Assembly: GCF_003931875.1 (NCBI RefSeq)
Contig: NZ_CP034245.1
Location: 1,922,001 to 1,986,000, forward strand
From: Microbacterium sp. 10M-3C3
GTDB lineage: Bacteria > Actinomycetota > Actinomycetes > Actinomycetales > Microbacteriaceae
Direction of reading: 5' to 3'
Length of the DNA stretch: 64,000 bases
A model generated the notes under the pieces. It ran no database searches. It was given only the letters and a program-made list of their open reading frames with translations, and had not been told where the DNA came from. Positions 8,700 to 17,521 of the stretch are shown piece by piece. Within the stretch, counting starts at the first letter, position 1; each line of letters begins with the position of its first letter. Both the position numbers and the translations under genes were made by a program.

Positions 8700-10751
8700 A
8701 TGGACTCCTCCAATCCGGTGCTGGCCGCCAGCACCCTCCCCCACGGACTGCCCGACTACGCCGCGATCCGCCCCCAGCACTATCTGCCCGCCTTCGACGA
8801 GGCGATGCGGATGCAGCGCCAGGCCGTCGACGCGATCACCGCGCAGTCCGGCGAGGCCACCTTCGACGACACGCTGCGCGCGCTCGAGGAGAGCGAAGAG
8901 CTGCTGGGCCGGGTCGCGCGGACGTTCTACACGGTGTCTTCGGCCGACGCGACACCCGAGATCCAGGAGATCGAGGAGGTCCTGGCGCCGCGCATCTCCG
9001 CCCACCAGGACGCGATCCTGCTCGACGCGGCGCTGTTCGCCCGAATCGCGTCGCTCTACGAGCGTCGCGGCGAGCTCGCACTGTCGCCGGAGCAGCGTTA
9101 CCTCGTCGAGCGCCGCTACACGGAGATGTCGCGCGCGGGAGCCGGACTCGACGACGCGTCCAAGCAGCGGCTGACCGCGATCAACCAGCGCCTCTCGACC
9201 CTCACGACGACGTTCGAGAAGAACCTGCTCGCCGACACGAACGACCTCGCCGTCGTGTTCGACGACGCCGCGCAGCTCGACGGTCTCTCCGCGGGCGAGC
9301 TCTCGGCGACCGCCGCCGCGGCGGCCGAACGCGGCCTCGCCGGCCGCCACGTCGTGACACTGACCCTCTTCACCGGTCACCCGTACCTCTCGAGCCTCAC
9401 CGACCGCGAGAGCCGGCGGCGGCTGCTGGAGGCCTCGCGGGCGCGCGGGAGCCGGGGCAACGCGCACGACAACCGCGACGTCCTGCGGGAGATCGTGCGC
9501 CTGCGTGCCGAGCGGGCGCAGCTGCTGGGCTATCCGAGCCACGCCGCCTACGTGACGGCCGATCAGACCGCCGGCTCTCCCGACGCCGTGCGCGACATGC
9601 TCGTGCGCCTCGCCGCGCCTGCCGCCCGCAACGCCCGGGCCGAGCAGGAGAAGCTGCAGGCGATGATCGATCGCGAGAGCGAGCCGTTCGCGCTCGAGGC
9701 GCACGACTGGGCGTTCTACACCGAGAAGGTGCGTGCGGCGGAGTACGACCTCGACGTCGCGGCGCTGCGTCCGTGGTTCGAGGCGGAGCGGGTGCTGCGC
9801 GACGGCGTCTTCTACGCCGCCGAGCGTCTGTACGGCATCACGATCACCGAGCGCACCGACCTGCGCGCCTACCACCCCGACGCGCGGGTGTTCGAGGTGT
9901 TCGAGCCCGACGGATCGTCGCTCGGGCTGTTCGTGCTCGACCTGTACACGCGGGACACCAAGCGCGGTGGCGCGTGGATGAACTCGATCGTGTCGCAGTC
10001 GGGCCTCGGCGGCACGTCGCCGGTGGTGGTCAACAACCTCAACGTGGCCAAGCCCGCCCCGGGAACACCCACGCTCCTCACCCTCGACGAGGTCACGACG
10101 CTGTTCCACGAGTTCGGGCACGCGCTGCACGGCCTCTTCGCGCGCGTCGAGTATCCGCATTTCGCCGGGACCGCGGTGTTCCGCGACTTCGTCGAGTTCC
10201 CCAGCCAGGTCAACGAGATGTGGATCTTCTGGCCGGAGATCGTCGACCACTACGCACGTCACGTCGAGACGGGCGAGCCGCTTCCCCGCGACGTCATCGA
10301 GCGCCTGCAGTCGTCCGAGGCCTTCAACCAGGGCTTCGCGACGAGCGAGTACCTCGCCGCCTCGTGGATCGACCAGGCGTGGCACTCGCTGTCGGCGGCG
10401 GATGCGGCGGGCGACATCGACGTCGCGGAGTTCGAGGCGGCCGCGCTGGCCGACGTCGGGCTGGACAACCCGGCGGTCCCCACGCGGTACTCCTCGGCGT
10501 ACTTCGCGCACGTCTTCTCCGGCGGCTACAGCGCCGGGTACTACTCGTACATCTGGAGCGAGGTGCTCGACGCCGACACCGTCGAATGGTTCCGCGAGAA
10601 CGGCGGGCTCACGCGCGAGAACGGCGATCGGTTCCGCGAGCGACTGCTGAGTGTCGGCGGGTCGAAGGACCCGCTGGCGGCCTACCGCGATTTCCGCGGG
10701 CGCGACGCCGACGTGCAGCCGCTCCTGACCCGCCGCGGCCTCACCGACTGA
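8700..10751 (+). CDS. M3-family peptidase (peptidyl-dipeptidase Dcp-like)
   Basis: A 683-aa cytoplasmic zinc peptidase that trims oligopeptides. The zinc motif HEFGHALHGLF near residue 470 has both histidines and the catalytic glutamate. The downstream GSEYLAASWIDQAWH-like region and FSGGYSAGYYSYIWSEV close to the C terminus are typical of M3A enzymes. Length fits Dcp/oligopeptidase A (about 680 aa). No signal peptide is seen. The ATG at 8700 lacks a ribosome site but has a -10 box at leaderless distance. The operator of the divergent ArsR-type gene lies upstream, so its expression may be linked to that regulator. Confidence 0.92.
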   Translation: MDSSNPVLAASTLPHGLPDYAAIRPQHYLPAFDEAMRMQRQAVDAITAQSGEATFDDTLRALEESEELLGRVARTFYTVSSADATPEIQEIEEVLAPRISAHQDAILLDAALFARIASLYERRGELALSPEQRYLVERRYTEMSRAGAGLDDASKQRLTAINQRLSTLTTTFEKNLLADTNDLAVVFDDAAQLDGLSAGELSATAAAAAERGLAGRHVVTLTLFTGHPYLSSLTDRESRRRLLEASRARGSRGNAHDNRDVLREIVRLRAERAQLLGYPSHAAYVTADQTAGSPDAVRDMLVRLAAPAARNARAEQEKLQAMIDRESEPFALEAHDWAFYTEKVRAAEYDLDVAALRPWFEAERVLRDGVFYAAERLYGITITERTDLRAYHPDARVFEVFEPDGSSLGLFVLDLYTRDTKRGGAWMNSIVSQSGLGGTSPVVVNNLNVAKPAPGTPTLLTLDEVTTLFHEFGHALHGLFARVEYPHFAGTAVFRDFVEFPSQVNEMWIFWPEIVDHYARHVETGEPLPRDVIERLQSSEAFNQGFATSEYLAASWIDQAWHSLSAADAAGDIDVAEFEAAALADVGLDNPAVPTRYSSAYFAHVFSGGYSAGYYSYIWSEVLDADTVEWFRENGGLTRENGDRFRERLLSVGGSKDPLAAYRDFRGRDADVQPLLTRRGLTD

Positions 10752-10763
10752 CCCGAAACCAGG

Positions 10764-11726
10764 TCAGAGCGTCGCGACGAAGGCACGCACGCGCTCGGCC
10801 ATCTCGTGCGGCCGTTCGGCGACAGTGAAGTGGCCACCGCGGTCGAGGCGCTCGAACACACGCAGATCGCGATAGAAGTCGCGCGCGAGCACCTCCGGAT
10901 AATCGGCCTCGTGCCGCTGGATGAACACCGCCGCGGGCACGTCGGTGTCGGCGTCGCCCCATTCGACGAACTTCTCCACGAGCCACGCGACGAGGCCCGC
11001 CGGCGAGTCGTTGAGGGCGGCGGCGAGGGTGTCGGGTCGCGTCGCCTGCACGTGCCCGTAGGCGCCTTCCGACTCGTGGTCGCGCGCCAGCCGGGCGAAG
11101 AACGCCGTCACCTCGGGCTCGTCATGCGCGCGGCGCTCCTCCGGGGTCCCGAAGTGCGCATGCGTCGTGATGATCGCCTGGACGGTTTCCGGATGCGCCG
11201 ACGCGAGCAGGTCGTTCACGTTCGCCGAGACGTCCTCGCCGTACGTGACGTACCGCTCGTACCCCAGGACCTCGGTCATGAGCCGGTGCATCGTCGCCGC
11301 GAGCTGTCGCTCCGACATCTCGGCCTGGGCGTACGGCGACGAGAAGGCGAAGCCCGGGAAGCTCGGCACGACGACATGGAAGTCGGGCAGCAGGTCGGCG
11401 AAGTCCAGCTGCATGGCGAACGTGTGGGGCCAGCCGTGCATGACAAGGAGGGCGGGCGCGTCATGGGCGTCGGCGCGCCGATGCAGGAAGTGCACGCGTG
11501 CTCCGTCGAGCTCGACCGTGTACTGCGGGTGCGCGTTGAGCCAGCGCTCCCGCGCACGCCAGTCGAAGTCCCGCCACGATGCGACGAGCTCCGCGAGGTA
11601 CGCGGCCGTCATCCCCGAGCGCATGTGGCGGGGGGAATCGGGCAGTAGGCGGGCGCGCCCGAGTCGGTCGCGCAGATCGCCGAGCACGGCGTCGGGGACG
11701 TCGACGCGGAAGGGGCGGATGTCCAT
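10764..11726 (-). CDS. Epoxide-hydrolase-like alpha/beta hydrolase, compact form
   Basis: A 320-aa protein with the epoxide hydrolase N-terminal domain (PFRVDVPDAVLGDLRDRL at the start), the HGWP oxyanion motif near residue 96, a nucleophile-elbow region reading YGEDVSANV and the catalytic-His region RGGHFTVAERP near the end. Family members are usually 370-390 aa with a GGDWG elbow. Here the elbow is changed and about 40-50 residues after EWGDADTD, which normally carry a substrate-contacting tyrosine, are missing without a frameshift. Activity may be altered or lost. ATG 11726 has TAGCGT six bases upstream. Confidence 0.8.
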   Translation of the reverse strand: MDIRPFRVDVPDAVLGDLRDRLGRARLLPDSPRHMRSGMTAAYLAELVASWRDFDWRARERWLNAHPQYTVELDGARVHFLHRRADAHDAPALLVMHGWPHTFAMQLDFADLLPDFHVVVPSFPGFAFSSPYAQAEMSERQLAATMHRLMTEVLGYERYVTYGEDVSANVNDLLASAHPETVQAIITTHAHFGTPEERRAHDEPEVTAFFARLARDHESEGAYGHVQATRPDTLAAALNDSPAGLVAWLVEKFVEWGDADTDVPAAVFIQRHEADYPEVLARDFYRDLRVFERLDRGGHFTVAERPHEMAERVRAFVATL

Positions 11727-11732
11727 GTCGCG

Positions 11733-11738
11733 ACGCTA
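11733..11738 (-). promoter_or_regulatory. -10 box TAGCGT, leaderless spacing
   Basis: Minus-strand TAGCGT ends six bases before ATG 11726 of the epoxide-hydrolase-like gene. Confidence 0.45.
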
Positions 11739-11765
11739 CGCGCCGCGTCCGACATCCCGCCGACG

Positions 11766-13034
11766 TCAGGCGCTCTTGCGCTTCTGCGCGAGCACGAGCG
11801 TGGGCGGGGCGCCCTCCTCGACGGCGGCCCGCGTCACGATGACCTTCGCGACGTCATCGGCGGACGGGATCTCGAACATGATCGGGCCGAGCACGTCCTC
11901 GAGGATCGCACGCAGACCGCGGGCGCCGGTCTTGCGCGCGACGGCGAGGTCGGCGATCGCGCGCAGCGCGTCCTCCTCGAACTCGAGCTGCACGTCGTCG
12001 AGCTCGAACATGCGCTGGTACTGCTTCACGAGCGCGTTCTTGGGTCCCGTGAGGATCTCCATGAGCGCTTCCTGATCCAGCGGCGACACGGAGGCGACGA
12101 CCGGGAGCCGCCCGATGAACTCGGGGATGAGACCGAACTTGTGCAGGTCTTCGGGGAGCACCTCGCTGAACAGATTGAGGTCTTCGCCCTTGTCGTGCAG
12201 CGGGGCGCCGAAGCCGACGCCGTGCTTGCCGACGCGCGACGAGATGATCTCCTCGAGGCCGGCGAACGCGCCCGCCACGATGAAGAGCACGTTCGTGGTG
12301 TCGATCTGGATGAACTCCTGGTGCGGGTGCTTGCGCCCGCCCTGCGGCGGCACCGACGCCACCGTGCCCTCGAGGATCTTCAGCAGCGCCTGCTGCACGC
12401 CCTCGCCCGACACGTCGCGGGTGATCGAGGGGTTCTCGGCCTTGCGGGCGATCTTGTCGACCTCGTCGATGTAGATGATGCCCGTCTCGGCGCGCTTGGT
12501 GTCGAAGTCGGCCGCCTGCAGGAGCTTCAAGAGGATGTTCTCGACGTCTTCGCCGACGTATCCGGCCTCGGTGAGGGCCGTAGCATCAGCGACCGCAAAG
12601 GGCACGTTGAGTCGCTTCGCGAGGGTCTGCGCCAGATAGGTCTTGCCGCAGCCGGTCGGTCCGAGGAGCAGGATGTTGCTCTTGGCGATGTCGACCTCTT
12701 CGGCGCGCTGCTCGGCGGGCTGGAGCGTGCCGTGCGCGCGGATGCGCTTGTAGTGGTTGTAGACGGCGACCGACAGGGCCCGCTTTGCGGCGTCCTGGCC
12801 GACGACGTACTCCTCGAGGAACGAGAAGATCTCGCGCGGCTTCGGCAGGTCGAAGTCCGACACGACGCCGGCGGACGACTCCGCCATGCGCTCCTCGATG
12901 ATCTCGTTGCACAGCTCGACGCACTCGTCGCAGATGTACACGCCGGGGCCCGCGATCAGCTGCTGGACCTGCTTCTGGCTCTTGCCGCAGAAGGAGCACT
13001 TGAACAGGTCGGCGCTCTCACCGATGCGTGCCAT
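11766..13034 (-). CDS. clpX: ClpX, ATPase of the ClpXP protease
   Basis: Unfolds substrates and feeds them to the ClpP chamber. The 422-aa protein starts with the ClpX zinc finger (Cys 13, 16, 35, 38), then an AAA+ module with Walker A GPTGCGKT at 125-132, Walker [11 protein letters not shown], the RKAENPS pore-side region and the IGF-type ClpP loop reading EFIGRLP nearby. Length is normal. ATG 13034 follows GAGGAG. It is separated from the clpP genes by a strong hairpin and has its own -10 box, so it is transcribed independently at least in part. Confidence 0.98.
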   Translation of the reverse strand: MARIGESADLFKCSFCGKSQKQVQQLIAGPGVYICDECVELCNEIIEERMAESSAGVVSDFDLPKPREIFSFLEEYVVGQDAAKRALSVAVYNHYKRIRAHGTLQPAEQRAEEVDIAKSNILLLGPTGCGKTYLAQTLAKRLNVPFAVADATALTEAGYVGEDVENILLKLLQAADFDTKRAETGIIYIDEVDKIARKAENPSITRDVSGEGVQQALLKILEGTVASVPPQGGRKHPHQEFIQIDTTNVLFIVAGAFAGLEEIISSRVGKHGVGFGAPLHDKGEDLNLFSEVLPEDLHKFGLIPEFIGRLPVVASVSPLDQEALMEILTGPKNALVKQYQRMFELDDVQLEFEEDALRAIADLAVARKTGARGLRAILEDVLGPIMFEIPSADDVAKVIVTRAAVEEGAPPTLVLAQKRKSA

Positions 13035-13082
13035 CCGGCTCCTCCTCGTCGTGGCGGGGGCCGGCGCCCCCTGGGTGTTTCG

Positions 13083-13101
13083 AGCCTAACCGCTGTCGGC
13101 G
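13083..13101 (-). promoter_or_regulatory. clpX promoter with ClgR-like site
   Basis: Minus-strand TAGGCT (13083-13088) is a good -10 box giving a leader of about 40 nt. Directly upstream is CGCCGACAGCG (13091-13101), which matches the core CGCYNANRGCG described for the actinobacterial Clp regulator ClgR. The site lies unusually close to the -10 for an activator, so the regulatory reading is inference. Confidence 0.45.
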
Positions 13102-13139
13102 ACAACGGAGCGTATTGCGACGCCCGGTGTGCGCGGGAA

Positions 13140-13182
13140 CGCCGAAGCCCCCGCCGGCAGGTGCGCGGCGGGGGCTTCGGCG
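13140..13182 (-). terminator. Strong hairpin terminator after clpP2
   Basis: Perfect 15-bp arms 13141-13155 and 13167-13181 (GCCGAAGCCCCCGCC and its complement), extendable by one pair, with an 11-nt loop. It lies just past the clpP2 stop and before the clpX promoter. There is no U-tract, as is frequent in high-GC bacteria. Confidence 0.8.
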
Positions 13183-13186
13183 ATGG

Positions 13187-13858
13187 TCAGCGCGTGAGCG
13201 CCGCGGGCGTCCGCTTGCGCGTCGTCAGCACCTGGTCGACCAGGCCGTACTCGACGGCCTCCTCGGCCGAGAGGATCTTGTCGCGGTCGATGTCGCGGTT
13301 GACCTGCTCGGGGCTGCGGTTGGAGTGCTTGCCGAGCGTCTGCTCGAGCCACGTGCGCATCCGCATGATCTCCTGCGCCTGGATCTCGATGTCCGACGCC
13401 TGGCCGTGACCGGCCTGGCCCATCGCGGGCTGGTGGATCAGGATGCGGGCGTTCGGCAGCGCGAGACGCTTGCCGGGGGCGCCGGCCGCGAGCAGCACGG
13501 CCGCCGCCGACGCGGCCTGGCCCAGCACGACGGTCTGGATCTGCGGCGACACGTACTGCATCGTGTCGTAGATCGCCGTCATCGCCGTGAACGAGCCGCC
13601 GGGCGAGTTGATGTACATGATGATGTCGCGGTCGGGGTCCTGGCTCTCCAGGACCAGCAGCTGCGCCATGACGTCGTCCGCCGACGCGTCGTCGACCTGC
13701 ACGCCGAGGAAGATCACGCGGTCTTCGAACAGCTTGTTGTACGGGTCCTGGCGCTTGTAGCCGTAGGCCGTGCGCTCCTCGAACTGCGGGAGCACGTAGC
13801 GGCTGCCCGGCATCTGGAGGGCCTGCGGGTTCACGCCGCCGAAAGTGGGGGTCTGCAT
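13187..13858 (-). CDS. clpP: ClpP2, ATP-dependent protease proteolytic subunit
   Basis: The second ClpP subunit of the actinobacterial pair. The 223-aa protein has the catalytic triad Ser117 (GQAASAA), His142 (IHQPAMG) and Asp193 (DIDRDK), and a longer N-terminal extension than ClpP1. It lies 29 bp after clpP1 and was probably transcribed with it; in actinobacteria ClpP1 and ClpP2 form one mixed tetradecamer. ATG 13858 has GAAGGA upstream. A hairpin follows the stop. Confidence 0.97.
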   Translation of the reverse strand: MQTPTFGGVNPQALQMPGSRYVLPQFEERTAYGYKRQDPYNKLFEDRVIFLGVQVDDASADDVMAQLLVLESQDPDRDIIMYINSPGGSFTAMTAIYDTMQYVSPQIQTVVLGQAASAAAVLLAAGAPGKRLALPNARILIHQPAMGQAGHGQASDIEIQAQEIMRMRTWLEQTLGKHSNRSPEQVNRDIDRDKILSAEEAVEYGLVDQVLTTRKRTPAALTR

Positions 13859-13887
13859 ATCAGTGTCCTTCTCGTCTCGACGCGATC

Positions 13888-14472
13888 TCAGGCCGCAGTC
13901 CCGCCGCCGCCGACGACGTCGGTCGCGGACTCGCGGATGTGGTCGACGAAGCCGTACTCGAGCGCCTCGTCCGCGGAGAACCAGCGGTCGCGGTCGCCGT
14001 CGGCGTTGATCTGCTCGACCGACTTGCCGGTCTGGGCGGCCGTGATCTCGGCCAAGCGCTTCTTCATGTCCAGGATCAGCTGAGCCTGGGTCTGGATGTC
14101 GCTGGCCGTCCCGCCGAAGCCGCCGTGCGGCTGGTGCAGCAGCACGCGCGCGTTCGGGGTGATGTAGCGCTTGCCCTTCGTGCCCGCGGTGAGCAGCAGC
14201 TGGCCCATCGACGCAGCCATGCCGATGCCGACGGTGACGATGTCGTTGGGCACGAACTGCATCGTGTCGTAGATCGCCATGCCGGCCGTGATGGAGCCGC
14301 CGGGCGAGTTGATGTAGAGGTAGATGTCCTTCTGCGGGTCTTCCGCGGCCAGCAGCAGGATCTTGGCGCAGATCTCGTTGGCGTTGTCGTCACGCACCTC
14401 CGAGCCGAGCCAGATGATGCGGTCCTTCAGCAGCCGGTCGAAGACGCTCGTTGCGACCAGGGGTTCGGGCAT
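13888..14472 (-). CDS. clpP: ClpP1, ATP-dependent protease proteolytic subunit
   Basis: The first ClpP gene of the pair, 194 aa from ATG 14472, which follows AGGAG by five bases. An in-frame ATG at 14502 has no ribosome site and sits inside the likely promoter region. Catalytic Ser88 (GMAASMGQ), His113 (LLHQPHGG) and Asp162 (GDRDRW) are all present. It forms the degradation chamber with ClpP2 and works with ClpX or ClpC. Confidence 0.97.
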   Translation of the reverse strand: MPEPLVATSVFDRLLKDRIIWLGSEVRDDNANEICAKILLLAAEDPQKDIYLYINSPGGSITAGMAIYDTMQFVPNDIVTVGIGMAASMGQLLLTAGTKGKRYITPNARVLLHQPHGGFGGTASDIQTQAQLILDMKKRLAEITAAQTGKSVEQINADGDRDRWFSADEALEYGFVDHIRESATDVVGGGGTAA

Positions 14473-14504
14473 GTGTGCTCCTGTTTCCGTTCGATCTGGC
14501 ATCG

Positions 14505-14510
14505 AATCTA
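14505..14510 (-). promoter_or_regulatory. -10 box TAGATT of the clpP1-clpP2 operon
   Basis: Minus-strand TAGATT predicts RNA starting near 14498, giving clpP1 a leader of about 26 nt that contains its AGGAG. Confidence 0.45.
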
Positions 14511-14553
14511 CCGATCGGCATACGACGCCCGGCGCGTGTTCGCCGTGGGCAGA

Positions 14554-15045
14554 TCAGGCGCGTCGCTCGCCGATCTCCTGCGCGTAACCGGCCACCGACC
14601 GGGTGTACAGCGGCAGGTGGGGCGCGAGCGCCTCCAGCGCGATGGATGCGGCCGTCTCGGCCTCTCCCGCACTCACGAGCGCGAGCGCGTAGAAGGCGGC
14701 CGCGGCGTCGCGCATGCCTCCCGGGGGCAGGCGCTCGTACTCGCACCGCAGCATCCGCAGCGCCTCCTCGGTCCTGCCGAGGTTGCGGATGGTGCTCGCC
14801 AGCTGGATGACGGCGCGCGTCTGCCGCTCGTCGTCGAGACCGAGCTCGAGCGCGCGACGGTAGAGCACTTCGGCCTCCGCCTCCTCGCCGGCGGAGTCGC
14901 GGGCGCCGGCACGCTCGAACAGCGCGACAGGGTCGTCGGCATCGCGCTCGGCGGCGAGGGCGTCGATCGCCGCCATCACCGCGTGATCGTCGAGTGACTC
15001 GTCGGCCCACACCGCGTCCACTCGGCTCTGCCAGTCGTCCCTCAT
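14554..15045 (-). CDS. TPR-containing protein
   Basis: A 163-aa soluble protein made of helical repeats of tetratricopeptide type: the segments around AEVLYRRALELGLDDERQ and LGRTEEALRMLRCEYERL have the TPR small/large residue spacing. It probably acts as a protein-binding scaffold; the partner is unknown. ATG 15045 follows a GGAAGGA site. It lies between the clpP genes and the trigger factor gene on the same strand, but a strong hairpin separates it from tig. Confidence 0.8.
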   Translation of the reverse strand: MRDDWQSRVDAVWADESLDDHAVMAAIDALAAERDADDPVALFERAGARDSAGEEAEAEVLYRRALELGLDDERQTRAVIQLASTIRNLGRTEEALRMLRCEYERLPPGGMRDAAAAFYALALVSAGEAETAASIALEALAPHLPLYTRSVAGYAQEIGERRA

Positions 15046-15065
15046 GCGCGTCCTTCCGGAAACAG

Positions 15066-15099
15066 GAGAGGGGCGGATGCCGCAGCATCCGCCCCTCTC
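15066..15099 (-). terminator. Hairpin terminator after tig
   Basis: Perfect 15-bp stem (15066-15080 with 15085-15099) and a CGCA loop, just past the tig stop. On the minus strand it is followed by CTGTTT. The arms contain the recurring heptamer CGGATGC/GCATCCG. Confidence 0.8.
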
Positions 15100-15106
15100 G
15101 CTTCGA

Positions 15107-16540
15107 TCACTCCTTCGGAGCGGCCTTCTTGCGCGCGGGAGCCTTATTCTTGGGCTTCTCCTCGGCCTCGACGACGGCGTCCGCCTCGGCAGCCGCGTCG
15201 GCGATCTCCTCGGCCTCCTCGACGACATCCGCCTCGGCGGCGGCCTCGTCCTCCGCGTCGTCGTCGACGGCGACGAAGCCGGTGAGGTCGACGGGCTTGC
15301 CGTTGGAGTCGACGACCGTGACCTTGCCGAGCGCGACGGCGAGGGCCTTGTTGCGAGCGACCTCGCCGACGAGGGCGGGCAGCTGGTTGCCCTGCTGCAG
15401 CGCGTCGACGAACTCCTGCGGGGCCATGCCGTACTGGGCGGCCGACTGGATGAGGTACTGCGTCAGCTCGTCCTGCGACACCTGGACGTTCGCGTCCTCG
15501 GCGATCTTGTCCAGCAGCATCTGCGTGCGGAACTGCTTCTCGCTGGCCTCGGTGACCTCGGCGCGGTGGGTGTCGTCCTCGAGACGGCCCTCGTTCTCGA
15601 GGTGGGAGTGCACCTCGTCCTCGATGAGCTGGGGCGGGACGGGGATCTCGACCTTCGCGAGGAGCTCCTCGACGAGCTTGTCGCGCGCCGCCGAGCCCTG
15701 CGTGAACACCGACTGCTGGCCGACGCGCTCCTTGAGCGACTCGCGCAGCTCGCCGATGGTGTCGAACTCGCTCGCGATCTGCGCGAAGTCGTCGTCGGCC
15801 TCGGGCAGCTCGCGCTCCTTGACGGCCTTGACGCTGACGGCCACCTCGGCCTCCTCGCCGGCGTGGTCGCCGCCGATGAGCTTCGAGCGGAACGTGGTGT
15901 CCTCACCCGCCGTGAGCGACTCGATCGCCTCGTCGATGCCCTCGAGCAGCTCGCCCGAGCCGACCTCGTACGACACGCCCTCGGCGCGGTCGATCTCGGT
16001 GCCGTCGATCGTGGCGACGAGGTCCAGCTCGACGAAGTCGCCGGTCTCGGCGGGACGGTCGACCGTCACGAGCGTGCCGAAGCGCGCACGGAGGCGGTCG
16101 AGCTCCTCCTCGACGGCGGCGTCGTCCACCTCGGTCGCGTCGACGGTGATCGTGAGGCCCTCGAGCGAGGGCAGCTCGAACTCGGGACGCACGTCGACCT
16201 CGACGTCGACGACGAGGTCGCCGGAGTAGTCCTTCAGCTCGGGCAGCTCGACGATCTCGGCGCTCGGGCGGCCGATGACGCGCAGCTCCTGCGCCTCCAC
16301 GGCCTCGCGGTAGAACTTGTCGAGGCCCTCGTTGACGGCGTGCTCGATGACGGCGCCGCGGCCCACGCGCTGGTCGATGATCGGCGCGGGCACCTTGCCC
16401 TTGCGGAACCCGGGGATCTGCACGTCCTGCGCGATGTGCTCGTACGCGTGCGCGATGCTCGGCTTGAGCTCGTCGGGCGAGACCGTGATGTGCAGCTTCA
16501 CCCGGGTCGGGCTGAGCTTCTCGACGGTGCTGTTGACCAT
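15107..16540 (-). CDS. tig: Trigger factor, ribosome-bound chaperone/prolyl isomerase
   Basis: Binds nascent chains at the ribosome exit and helps folding. The 477-aa protein has the ribosome-binding loop GFRKGK at 44-49, an FKBP-like isomerase domain around 160-245 and a helical C-terminal domain. An actinobacterial acidic and alanine-rich tail ends in a lysine-rich stretch ([16 protein letters not shown]). ATG 16540 follows GAGGAG. It sits next to clpP1P2 and clpX, the common bacterial arrangement for protein quality control. Confidence 0.97.
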   Translation of the reverse strand: MVNSTVEKLSPTRVKLHITVSPDELKPSIAHAYEHIAQDVQIPGFRKGKVPAPIIDQRVGRGAVIEHAVNEGLDKFYREAVEAQELRVIGRPSAEIVELPELKDYSGDLVVDVEVDVRPEFELPSLEGLTITVDATEVDDAAVEEELDRLRARFGTLVTVDRPAETGDFVELDLVATIDGTEIDRAEGVSYEVGSGELLEGIDEAIESLTAGEDTTFRSKLIGGDHAGEEAEVAVSVKAVKERELPEADDDFAQIASEFDTIGELRESLKERVGQQSVFTQGSAARDKLVEELLAKVEIPVPPQLIEDEVHSHLENEGRLEDDTHRAEVTEASEKQFRTQMLLDKIAEDANVQVSQDELTQYLIQSAAQYGMAPQEFVDALQQGNQLPALVGEVARNKALAVALGKVTVVDSNGKPVDLTGFVAVDDDAEDEAAAEADVVEEAEEIADAAAEADAVVEAEEKPKNKAPARKKAAPKE

Positions 16541-16606
16541 GCCTGTTCGTTCTCCTCAATCGTCCGCGCGACAGCGCGGTCATGTCAGGTCTAGGGGTCG
16601 GTGTCG

Positions 16607-16680
16607 TCGGGGCGACAGGATTTGAACCTGCGGCCTCCCGCTCCCAAAGCGGGCGCTCTACCAAGCTGAGCTACGCCCCG
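16607..16680 (-). tRNA. tRNA-Pro (anticodon TGG)
   Basis: A complete 74-nt cloverleaf on the minus strand: acceptor CGGGGCG pairs with CGCCCCG, the D-loop is of AGCTTGGTA type, the anticodon loop is TTTGGGA with TGG, and the T-arm has GGTTCAAATCC. The 3' CCA is not encoded. It lies just upstream of tig. Confidence 0.97.
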
Positions 16681-16719
16681 GGCGGTGCGCTCGTGCGCGC
16701 ACGACGAACGGCCCCGCAA

Positions 16720-16725
16720 AGTCTA
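16720..16725 (-). promoter_or_regulatory. -10 box TAGACT of tRNA-Pro
   Basis: Minus-strand TAGACT lies about 40 nt before the mature tRNA-Pro 5' end. The same hexamer precedes mnmA, ligA, ettA and a lipoprotein gene in this window. Confidence 0.45.
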
Positions 16726-16815
16726 ATCGAACTGGCGGCACGGTCTCTGTGCGGGCGCCGATGCCGCTGCATCTGGCTCCCCGGGCGCCTGGCGGGATCG
16801 ATCTCGACGGTCGGC

Positions 16816-16821
16816 TAGAGT
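16816..16821 (+). promoter_or_regulatory. -10 box TAGAGT of tRNA-Gly
   Basis: TAGAGT predicts a transcript start about 18 nt before the tRNA-Gly 5' end. Confidence 0.45.
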
Positions 16822-16846
16822 GGGACGGTGCGGCGCGAGCCGCCGC

Positions 16847-16920
16847 GGGGATGTAGCTCAATGGTAGAGCCTCAGTCTTCCAAACTGATGGTGCGGGTTC
16901 GATTCCCGTCATCCCCTCCA
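16847..16920 (+). tRNA. tRNA-Gly (anticodon TCC)
   Basis: A 71-nt cloverleaf plus an encoded CCA. Acceptor GGGGATG pairs with CATCCCC, the anticodon loop is CTTCCAA (TCC), and the T-arm is GCGGGTTCGATTCCCGT. Its 3' part is duplicated at 18217-18240, marking it as an integration target. Confidence 0.97.
16885..16908 (+). repeat. Probable attL, inside the 3' half of tRNA-Gly
   Basis: This 24-bp segment from the anticodon stem to the T-arm is repeated with one mismatch at 18217-18240. The similarity extends upstream as TCTTCC plus three differing bases. tRNA 3' halves are standard targets of tyrosine integrases. Confidence 0.65.
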
Positions 16921-17071
16921 CACCGTTATCCCCAGGTCAAACGACCTTTCCGCCAGCGGGTGATGTGTCGTTGATAGGCGCATCCTGACCCGGCCGTGCC
17001 CTCCCCGTGCCCTAATCGCTCGCGGAGGCGGCGTGGGGGCCTCATACTGACGGGCGGGAGGAGGACGGCAG

Positions 17072-17521
17072 ATGGCCCGCAGACGCGAACTTGCGGACGC
17101 CGCTGACGGCATCAGCGGGCACTTCGTGTTCGACTCTCCGGCCAACCCCGACTGGCCGCTCGCGCACGTCGCATTCGCGATGCGCGCGGGCGACGGAGCG
17201 ACCTACTCTTTCGACCTCCTGGCGGGGACCGTGAATCCGCACTCCGCGCACGTGGGACGGTTGGCTCGGTTCCTTCAGGGCGACCTCACCAGGCATCTCG
17301 CCGCTCGGGGAATCGATGCAGAGTGGGTGAGCGACGCCACGCTAGTGGTCACCGCCGAGGGCGAGACGCCTGGAACGCGCGTCCCCGTCTGGTGCAAGGT
17401 CACCATCACAGATGATCGAGGGGCGATCTATACGTCCACCCGCCGCGGGAGCATGAGTGTTCCGCGTGTGCCGTTCGGGCGGCGCGTCTCCGTCTGGCTC
17501 AGAGCGCGGTTCACGGCGTGA
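17072..17521 (+). CDS. Hypothetical protein, cargo of the tRNA-Gly element remnant
   Basis: A 149-aa soluble protein of unknown function with mixed alpha/beta character. It has a C-terminal basic stretch but no membrane segment or known motif. The ATG has GGAGGAGG upstream, so it is a credible gene. It lies between the two att-like repeats and its last bases overlap the decayed integrase on the other strand. Codon use is somewhat less GC-biased than in the neighbouring housekeeping genes, fitting acquisition by transfer. Confidence 0.65.
   Translation: MARRRELADAADGISGHFVFDSPANPDWPLAHVAFAMRAGDGATYSFDLLAGTVNPHSAHVGRLARFLQGDLTRHLAARGIDAEWVSDATLVVTAEGETPGTRVPVWCKVTITDDRGAIYTSTRRGSMSVPRVPFGRRVSVWLRARFTA

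Noticed and set aside
10764..11726. Epoxide-hydrolase-like gene as a pseudogene
   Set aside because: The missing block causes no frameshift or stop, and the gene keeps its start, -10 box and codon use.
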